From Allodiplogaster sudhausi (taxonomy: Eukaryota > Nematoda > Chromadorea > Rhabditida > Diplogasteridae), in NCBI GenBank assembly GCA_945643635.1, contig CALZFC010000149.1, forward strand, positions 207,001-271,000: 64,000 bases of DNA, given 5' to 3'. The position numbers and the translations under genes are program-made. The notes below the pieces were generated by a model. It saw nothing but the letters and a program-made list of their open reading frames with translations, did not search any database and was not told where the DNA came from. Shown here in pieces: positions 56,701 through 64,000 of the stretch. The stretch's first letter is position 1; every line of letters starts with the position of its first letter.

Positions 56701-59069
56701 GTGCAAACCCTTTTGCGGGCTTTTACCACGGGAGATCTGTAAAACAAACATCGGTCCTGACCTTTGTGTGCTTCGTGGAACAGAATGATGCATTGGATGA
56801 GTAAGAAACATTAAGATTGCACGAGAAGTTGTAAAATGCGGATCTGTCAGTTTTGACGCGACCGCCATAGGATAATCGATACTGTCATTGTTAGGGACGC
56901 CATATCCAGATGTAAATATTTTTATGTTGTAGAAAATTTTGTCGCGTACTGAATAGTACTATCCGCATTCTGTTCTCACTGAAAACATTGAAAATACAGC
57001 GATTCGAATAGTTTTAGGTCATTTTCTGACAATGGCTGAAAAATCGAAAAATGTATTTTTTTCATGGAAGATGATAATTTTATGAAATTTTGATATGGAG
57101 CTTTTTTGAATAGAAGCACGTGCTGAATCGAATGAAATGGTTCATTTTATGTTACAGCAAGAATTTAACTTCTTTTCACGCATTCCTTGAATCCTACATA
57201 TCCGAGGTACCCATATTTGAGCCTATTTTCCACCCCTTAGGGGTAGTGCACACGAAGCGAAAAGAATATATGTTATACAGTTTTTAATGCTCTACATTTT
57301 GAGATATAACACCCACACACAAATGAGTATAAGGTGCTTAACCGTCAAATTCAAATATTAAAAGTAATTTTTCGATGTGAAAATGAAATAGTTGACTGAA
57401 ACATATCTGTTTGTTTTGTTTAGAATCCAACGGTGATGCGAATAAAAAAAAGAAAATTGGCAAATATTGATATTAAAGAAAGTTATGGGGACTTCAACTT
57501 TTTCCATACATTTGCATGCCCAGACAAGGAAAAAAATTTTATAACAAAATTGACCTTCTAATTTTCTTCATAGTGCGCATGGGTACCCCAAATTAAATTT
57601 TGGATAACCAAATCAGAAATTTTTGCCCCGGGGCAGGCTCCCACTGAGGACTGCTTGATCCTAACAGAGAGGCTCTCTTAAATGCGCGAATTATTTCGTT
57701 TGAAGAAGCCATTGTTCCTTGCACAAAATTATAAATACTCGTATATTTCAATCAATACAAAATAACAGCGGGCGTGCAATCGTTCTTCCAATATTTACTT
57801 AAGAAAGTTGTAAGAAGTTGAACTCTAAATGCACGTCCAAAATTATTTGGCCTAAATAATTGGAAGTCATTTTTGTCAAAAATAAGAAAAGCGCGAAATA
57901 GCAAGCGGCAATTACCTTCCTACTCCAATGTACCTCAGCCACTGATTCACCGCCTTTCCTTTTATGCTTTCCTTCCAACTGATTCACCTGCATTTCTTGA
58001 AGAGAATGGAATGTCTCTCTAAACTTCCCCATTTCAATGACAGTTATAGAAGAATGTTCATAAGTAATCGCTCATATTTTCTCAATTAGACGTTAGATTT
58101 GTTCTCTTTCTAGCTAGCGGAAATTACTTTCCTTCGCCAATGCTACTCTAAGCTTATGGTTTCCTTTTACGCTTTCATTTTACGGTTTCATTCGAACCTT
58201 TCCTTTTACGCTTTCATTCGAACTGTTAAGATACTCAATTATCAGTTATACTATATGGCAACGCACCAAATTTGTCACTGTATGTCATGCAAGTACAGGT
58301 GTCACAAATTTCAACGATTTTCAACAGTTTTTAAATGCAATTAGTGTAGAAAACTCCCAGGATCTCATATTGATATGTCATTTGCCCGAAAACTCGTTCT
58401 GCGCCGAGATATTCCAATTGGCCCATTTGGCTATGGACGCAATAGCCGACATAGAATTGACCCCTCGCTGTTGAGCGGTACTGTAGGTGCACGCCATTTT
58501 ATCATTCTTTCTTTCCTTTTTTGTCCATGATAAAGACCATGATAAAGACCCGAGATCTTCTTGCGAAATCATTCAGCTTCATCTTGTTTCCCTTACAATA
58601 CCTTTATAATGTAAGAAGTTGGTGCTCGAAAAGGACATTCAAAATTATTGTGACTATGACAAATTGGAAGCTATTGTTGTCTGCGTATCGCCGAAAATGT
58701 AAAGTCGAGAAGGAGAAAAATGGCAACCGAGTATGCCTTTCCTCCAATACCTTCAAGCGTATGATTCACCACCTTTTCTTTGCCGAATTCCTTACAGCTG
58801 ATTCGCCTAGCAATCTGTTAGAGAGAATCGAATGTGTGTATCTATGTACATACATATATACTTCTTCCATGCTATATTGTAGCGTTCCATAGAAAATATA
58901 GAAGTCGCAACTAATTTTAGGCATACGAAGGAATTGAAGGCATTCCATCTGAAATATATAAAATATGTACATATGTATATCCGAAATATTTGTAGACCTC
59001 CGATAACATGAAAGTAACAAAACTATCTGTATCCGGCAGGTATCCTTAAATAGAGCTTCCTGTCTACGT

Positions 59070-59108
59070 GTCACTCTCGGTACAGCATGTCGCGGCTTAC
59101 GAGCACCT
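59070..59108 (-). pseudogene. unit G, terminal exon-like piece after GA tract
   Basis: Reverse strand: CT tract, CTCCAG, then VLVSRDMLYRE and a stop. It begins like the VLNYMM exon but diverges at once. It could be the true last exon or a remnant. Confidence 0.35.
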
Positions 59109-59335
59109 GGAGGAGAGGGAGAGAGAGAGAGAGAGAGTAAGAGCGGGAGAACGAGAGAGAAAAGAGAGTGAGAGAGACAGAGAACAGAAAGATAGAAATA
59201 GAAATAGAGATGAGGGAGAAGGGTGGGGGGCGGAGCGGGAGAAACATTGAGAAATAAAGTGTAAGAGAGAGAGAGAGAGAGAGTACGAGAGAGAGAGAAA
59301 GTGAAAGAGAGACAACGAGAGGTCGAGAAAGAGAG
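59105..59335. repeat. GA-rich tract
   Basis: Long interrupted GAGAGA run between two unit G exon pieces. Its reverse complement serves as a polypyrimidine tract. Confidence 0.85.
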
Positions 59336-59348
59336 AATCTTCAGTCAC

Positions 59349-59443
59349 CTCCCCCTGGCGTCCGTCTCAACGAGAACGGCTGCGCCCGCCACGAGCACGC
59401 GAGTGGCGGCAAGGAACCCAACGAATTGGGCGAAGAAGGTCAC
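59349..59443 (-). pseudogene. unit G of amplified membrane-protein gene: hydrophobic exon
   Basis: Reverse-strand exon after CATTTAG, reading VTFFAQFVGFLAATRVLVAG then AAVLVETDARG, ending before GTGACT. One clear membrane helix. It joins in phase to the VLNYMM exon of unit B if that ends at HRVS. Best copy of this exon; unit E at 39.2 kb is a damaged copy. Confidence 0.5.
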
Positions 59444-59639
59444 CTAAATGTGCATTATATTCATTATTAATTGAGTTTAGGTGTAGAAGGGACCTAAATA
59501 ACTGTATTAATGAAAAAAATATTTAGGGACTTTATATAAGTTAGCAATTTTTAATTTATTAAGTTGAAATAAACTGTTCATTTTTAAATTTTTTAAAAAG
59601 TTTTTTTTTGTTTACGAAACCTGCTTTATTGGTTTTTCG

Positions 59640-60000
59640 CGATGAAGCCGGAAGTCCTGGCAGTCGGGCGCGTACTGTGTTTTGAAATTTGATTCGAAGT
59701 GATCCGGCATCGTAAAATTGCCTCAGGGCTGCGTAAATTGTCTTTAAATATTTGCTCTAGAAATTGGCTTCCTTTAAAAGGTACTTAAATTCGTTTAGAA
59801 AGAATTTCGAGATAAAGCAGGATTCGCAAGATCTCGACTGTCCATACTGACGGAATTCAAACTCTGAGGCTAATGTATTTTAGTGTGACTTCAGTCGGGC
59901 GCGTTCTCCGTTACGTGACGATATGCTGCGAGCGGACCGCGGGCACCAGGTAGTCGGGGGGGGGGGGTCGGTAATCATGTAGTTGAGCAGCGGGGAGAGA
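59640..60000 (-). pseudogene. unit G, broken VLNYMM exon in two pieces
   Basis: The reverse strand at about 59990-59885 reads LLNYMITD, then an expanded G/C run (GGGGGGGGGG at 59957-59966) breaks the frame before DYLVPAVR. A second piece at 59685-59640 reads YAPDCQDFRLHRE. Non-functional. Confidence 0.55.
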
Positions 60001-60470
60001 GAGAGGGGGGAGCGAGAGGGCGATAGGAGAGTTTTGACAGAGAGAGGGAGAAAAAAATTAAAGATTTCTAGCTACCCGGTAAAACAAGATTTAAAAGTTC
60101 ACAAATTTCTTCCTCCACTCCGCTAGTCGTGCAGCTCACAGCACTTTGTTCCATTCAATTGTTTCTAATGAAGACCCCACCCAAAGGTGCACTGTACTGA
60201 TACAAAATGATCAGTTGGACGTGCTAATCAAAAAGGAATTCTGCGAATAAAGCACATTCATTATTAGGAGTTGGAAGCAACCTATCTCGGACGGCTTTTC
60301 GCAAGTATGGGACTAGTTCATTTCGAAACGGGTACTTTATCCCTCTCCTCCCATCTCACTGCTTGAGCCCGTCGTACTCTCTCCCATAGAAAGGCCGGCT
60401 AATGGCGGATGCGAGCGTCGATATGCCACACCAACGCACGAATCTGTTGGCCCCGGTGGCCACGGTGTTG
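60001..60470. other. GA tract and repeat shared with 27.1 kb
   Basis: GA-rich to 60050. From about 60265 to 60400 it resembles 27140-27270 (GCAACCTATCT.GG, GTTCATTT.AAA.GGG, CTCCCATCTCA). No gene. Confidence 0.5.
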
Positions 60471-60769
60471 TCCCGTTAAATTTTTTTGAAAAATGCGGGA
60501 AGTTTGAATAATATTCTTGGTAGCAATCAGGCGCGAAGTTTGAAAATTTTTCCCATACTAAGCAAAAGTGAATGGAGTTCCACTATTTCAATGTGCTGTG
60601 CAGCTCCTCGGCCGCAGAGTAGCAGCACTCGCTGGCTTGAGAATCTGCGACAATTTTTAAGTGTGCTGTATTTCTTATGTATATAGTAAAAAAAAGCTGT
60701 TGTTGACCATGTGATTGAGGTTGAGTAGCGAGAAGATGTGAGAAATAAATTTGTAACCAAAGAATATTT

Positions 60770-60900
60770 CATTCGAATCTCAAAGCTCGTTGATTCGGCG
60801 CCTCCGGCACAAGAGAAGGCGCTATGCGGACTCCGTTTTCTACAACAATGAAATGGAGGTCCAGGCAAATCGGCTACTCCTGACAAAGTTAGGTTCATTC
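60770..60900 (+). other. possible terminal exon, unrecognised
   Basis: Open frame with SLIRRLRHKRRRYADSVFYN then EMEVQANRLLLTKLGSF and a stop, GC-richer than its flanks. No clear acceptor, and the reverse strand is also open. Weak. Confidence 0.25.
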
Positions 60901-60913
60901 TGAAAATATTTAC

Positions 60914-61108
60914 TCAAAAAACTACGAATATTATTCCATCGATTTTATCGGTATTTTGATCTTCCCTTTCATGTTCTTTGGAAGTCGGCAACACGTAGTT
61001 TTTGAAGTAGCATTTTGCATCGCTCAAATTCATGTCCTTTGGATATTTAAAGACTCCTTCCGCGAAGTAATCGAATTTGTTTGAGAATTGTTCTATATCT
61101 AGGAATAG
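60914..61108 (-). CDS. possible last exon of small unrecognised gene
   Basis: After GTCAG the frame reads LFLDIEQFSNKFDYFAEGVF, KYPKDMNLSDAKCYFKNYVL, then a polar tail and TGA. Amino-acid make-up looks protein-like. Family unknown. May belong with 61423-61597, but phases do not match directly (1 versus 0), so an intervening exon or decay is needed. Confidence 0.4.
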   Translation of the reverse strand, partial: LFLDIEQFSNKFDYFAEGVFKYPKDMNLSDAKCYFKNYVLPTSKEHEREDQNTDKIDGIIFVVF

Positions 61109-61422
61109 CTGACATTGGAACCACATGTACATATTTCTTGTGTGCATATAAATATTTTCGGAGTACGATTCGTCAATAAATATATTTTTGCAACAAAATA
61201 ATTAATTGGTTTATTTTTCGCCTTTTCTTTTTATGCATAAATCAAAGAAAGAGAAGCCGAACAGGTAGAAGAAATTCAATTGGCCCCCTTTTCATACCAT
61301 TAGTTCCCATTAGCATTTTCTACAGCATTTCAACAAGTCTGACTGATAATTCAACTCATATTAAAATAATCTTTTGAACAATCAGCGAGCAAGTATTGAC
61401 TGAACAAAATTTCATTTCTTAC

Positions 61423-61597
61423 CTGCTATAAAAATTCCGCGCTGTTTTACCTCGAAATTCTCTCTAAATGAATTTAAATAACCTTTCAAGGAAGCGAGAC
61501 AGTTAACCGTCAATGCTTCTTCGTCTTTATTGATGGTTGATTTATTACGGTGTACATAAGGTAAGCACGCGTGTTTGGATAAGATAATGATAACCAT
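61423..61597 (-). CDS. possible first exon of small unrecognised gene
   Basis: The frame from an ATG reads MVIIILSKHACLPYVHRNKS, then NKDEEALTVNCLASLKGYLN, and ends in phase 1 before the good donor GTAAGAAA. The first residues are hydrophobic, as in a weak signal peptide. Family unknown. Confidence 0.4.
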
Positions 61598-61647
61598 TAA
61601 GGCACAGGAAAGTTTATCTATTATTTATTATGACTATACATTGAACC

Positions 61648-62006
61648 GCGTATAATTGTGGGCTCGTAGCCGAGCATGTCACTGAGAGCTAGCGATGGAT
61701 CAAACCCATACAGAAGAAGGAGCACGTTGTTGACGTAGTCCTCGAACCTACTGACGTAAAAAAATCTATACGAACTGTTATGGAAGGAATGGCAAGCAAA
61801 GGAAAAGAAAAGAAATACAAAGCAAAAGAAAAGAAAAGAAAGAAAATAAACGAGAAGAAAAGTAACAAATATAAATCACGTTGTTGGGATGCTCGGATGA
61901 AGAGCCGCATTCCCAGTAAAGACTGCTGAGTGTACGGCCGAAATGATGATGAAGCCGATTGTATCCCTCATGCATTCTTATTCTGGCGTTGTGAACTAAA
62001 TAAGGT
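61648..62006 (-). CDS. possible two exons of an unrecognised gene
   Basis: Exon 62006-61880 follows TTTTTTTAG and reads YNRLHHHFGRTLSSLYWECG, ending in phase 0 before GTGATT. Exon about 61756-61648 reads DYVNNVLLLLYGFDPSLALS then DMLGYEPTIIR; it keeps phase if the acceptor is the AG of TTCGAG. Between them lies an AAAAGAAA-rich stretch. Protein-like composition, family unknown. Confidence 0.4.
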
Positions 62007-62129
62007 CTAAAAAAAGAGATATAGGTTAACATTATCGCCATTCGTACACTCACACTTTTCCTTAAACGCGCCATAGAACATGGAAGGATGGGCAGCGGTT
62101 ATAACAAGGAATACCCTTATTCCGTGAGA

Positions 62130-62540
62130 AACGGAAAATCACGTCGCTGAATGACAGCAGCCTCGTGTAGATGCCTTCACGTATTTATGAGTGATGCTGA
62201 GCGCAAATGGAGTGTATATGACTCCAGTTCAGAAATCTAAAATGATTAATTTTTTTACTATTTCTATTTAAATAAAACATCCATATAAGATTAGCGCGGA
62301 GTTATACATATGTATATATTAAATATCCGAAAACGATGGATTGGGGGGGGTTTCCAGCGTCCTCCTCTCGAAGGTTCGGCAGGAAATGAGACCTTGAAAG
62401 GGCGGCGGCAGCCACGCGAGTAACATTCCTGTGCAAATATCCGCGTAGCATCAAGAATTCAGCCGACTACTTCCTTTGCCTCCAAATGACAATATGTACA
62501 CTTTCAATGAGAATGTCCCCATATCTTATGTTTGGATAGT
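62130..62540 (-). repeat. dispersed repeat, minus copy
   Basis: Matches 43870-44230 and 52310-52700. Hairpin core 62424-62460 keeps the ancestral loop (CAAATATCCGCGTAGCATC). This copy serves as the unchanged reference for the palindromised copy at 52585. Confidence 0.7.
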
Positions 62541-62739
62541 AGAGGTAAAGAATGATAAAAGAAAACAAGTTTATTTCAAGAGAGCCGCTTTCTACTGCAC
62601 AACTGCAAACAAATTTTGTTTTTTTTTTCGTTCAGAAAAGTATAATGTATATACATATCTTTCGCCGCATAGGCTAGCAATTAGTAATTGACTTATCTCA
62701 TTCTGAGTAAAAATTATTCTATTTTTAAATTAGAGAAAC

Positions 62740-63180
62740 AATTGTGACTATTTCAGGTCTTCCATCAGTCGCCGTTTGGAACTTATGTGTTTGAGAGATT
62801 CTTTTAACTTAACTTTATTTGTGGCTTTATTTTTAACTTAATTTTATTTCGAAGTGTCTAACGCAGAATTGTTTGCATTCACAAGAATACCAGCAGCCCC
62901 GTGAGTGCCTCATCTCCTTCTGCTGGGCCTCCTTTCCTGCCGACCCTTCAGTTGCTCCTTTTTGCGAACGAGAGGAAGTGGCTTTGAAAGAGCACGTAGC
63001 TCAATCGTAATATATTTGTAATTTTCCTTACCATGGAACTCGCGTCTCTCTAAATCACATGCTCTCTCGCCCTTTTGTCTGGCCACATCGGAATTCAAGT
63101 TTGTTGTTGGATTATTTAACACCACAAGTTCTTTTCAGATTTTCTAATTAAACGTAAAACTTTAAATAAAAACTTTCTTT
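62740..63180 (+). repeat. dispersed repeat, plus copy with collapsed hairpin
   Basis: At 62875-62892 the loop is deleted, leaving GCATTCACAAGAATACC. Downstream modules are intact: GAACGAGAGGAAGTGGCTTT, then TCTCTAAATCACATGCTCTC. Forms another head-to-head pair with the preceding minus copy. Confidence 0.65.
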
Positions 63181-63244
63181 TCTTGATTAATTAAAGTTGA
63201 AGAAGAAATTTATTTGAAAAGAAAACAAGGCAGAGTTGTATGGA

Positions 63245-63360
63245 GAATTACAGAAAAAGAAAGAGACACAGAGGTAGAGAGACAGAGAGAGAACGAGAGA
63301 AAGTCAAACAGAGAAAGAAGGGGAGAGAGGCCAGAGAGAAAGAGAGACAGAGACAGAGAA
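63245..63360. repeat. GA-rich tract
   Basis: Interrupted GAGACAGAGA run. Open frames are artefacts. Confidence 0.8.
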
Positions 63361-63539
63361 ATGGTGTGCAGCAAAGTGTTCGCGAAGTTGTTTCCAGCAC
63401 TCGGGCAGCCATGTTCAATCTGAAAATATTAAATTTATTTCATAAGGAAAAATTCTTTACAAGAGAATCTATCTTCTCTCTATAATTTTCTTGCAATTGA
63501 TCTCACCCGTCAAATCGATACCCGTGGATTTGTTTCTTT

Positions 63540-64000
63540 CTTTTAAGGTAAAAGGAGAGTTCTAAACTTGATAGTTGATTCGAAGAATTGCGTGAGTTCC
63601 TTCTACGTCACTCTATCATTGTAAACTACGAACAGTATCTCTATCATGCTATACATGTAAAGTATTGACTTATCAGTAACAGTGGCATATGTAACAGGAA
63701 GTGAATGGTTGGGTTCCTTGGATGACTTCGCTGAGTCAAAGCATTCCTAACTGCCTCTCATGCATACACATATGTAGGACTTCACGCATTTATGACGGAC
63801 CGCACGCGGAGTATCTCTGACTCCAGAATCGACATCTAAAATGAGTAATCTATTTCTCTTTTTAAAACTTTTTTTTACAATTCAGAACATTTACAGGGTG
63901 CGCAAAAGACGCGCGCAGTCTTAGTTGGAATTAAATATTTGAAAAGAATTTGGGGGCATTAAAAGACTAAACAACAATCTTGAATTCCGCTGTTTTCGCT
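63540..64000 (-). repeat. dispersed repeat, minus copy, runs off the window
   Basis: Collinear with 8580-8990, with GGAGTATCTCTGACTCC near 63809 and the AACAACAATCTTGAATTC end. Non-coding. Confidence 0.65.

Larger units (their letters stand above)
54879..57681. mobile_element. 2.8 kb palindromic TTAA element
   Basis: Element 54883-57677, flanked by TTAA at 54879-54882 and 57678-57681. Both ends begin GAGAGCCTCTCTGT. The inner arms, about 55110-56245 and 56303-57445, are near-perfect complements around a central loop of about 57 bases. The first 200 bases at each end differ from one another and match the two smaller elements at 50.6-51.3 kb. The empty site is preserved in copy 1 of the duplication at 47218-47221. 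No transposase. The identical frames of 73 and 74 codons in the arms are mirror images, not evidence of a gene. Confidence 0.88.
53640..58990 (+). repeat. segmental duplication, copy 2, with two TTAA insertions
   Basis: Collinear with 46440-48240 once the insertions 54053-54499 and 54883-57677 are removed. Identity is moderate, so the duplication is older than the 2.8 kb element. No protein recognised. Confidence 0.75.

Noticed and set aside
55680..56868. Two frames of 73 and 74 codons with the same protein on opposite strands
   Set aside because: They are the same DNA in the two palindrome arms, and part of the frame is the tRNA-like sequence read backwards. Not a conserved gene.

Overview
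This is a eukaryotic window. Genes are split into short GC-rich exons with GT-AG introns, sitting in AT-rich DNA full of (CT)n/(GA)n tracts, ACATATGTACATA-type motifs and dispersed repeats. There is no bacterial-type gene packing and there are no ribosome binding sites. The recognisable proteins point to an ecdysozoan animal, most likely an arthropod: an ionotropic-receptor-type glutamate receptor present as one copy plus a partial second copy, a fragment resembling the insect septate-junction protein Bark beetle, and a CR1/jockey-like retrotransposon. The species cannot be named from sequence alone.

Layout. 0.67-4.37 kb: plus-strand ionotropic receptor gene; most exon junctions keep phase. 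4.4-11 kb: mostly repeats, CT-rich tracts and copies of a dispersed hairpin repeat; two possible small exons at 10.6-11.0 kb. 11.4-13.9 kb: 5'-truncated, internally deleted CR1/jockey-like element on the minus strand. 15.6-19.7 kb: intronless UPF1-like superfamily 1 helicase with ten 31-residue N-terminal repeats and two frame breaks. 20.1-23.3 kb: beta-helix plus SRCR exons of a Bark-like protein, ending in an in-frame stop. 25-63 kb: accessory DNA. It holds at least seven decayed minus-strand units of one unrecognised membrane-protein gene, the last exons of a second ionotropic receptor, TTAA-flanked inverted-repeat elements, a 2.8 kb palindrome carrying tRNA-like sequence in both arms, a foldback repeat, a large segmental duplication and long GA tracts. 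A possible small minus-strand gene set lies at 60.9-62.0 kb.

The recognisable genes do not form a pathway. The strongest unusual signals are: repeated palindromisation of one dispersed hairpin, with three copies turned into perfect hairpins of 13, 17 and 22 bp; three TTAA-targeted insertions that can be checked against empty paralogous sites in this window; and CT microsatellites that double as polypyrimidine tracts of splice acceptors. All calls come from reading the sequence; no database search was run.
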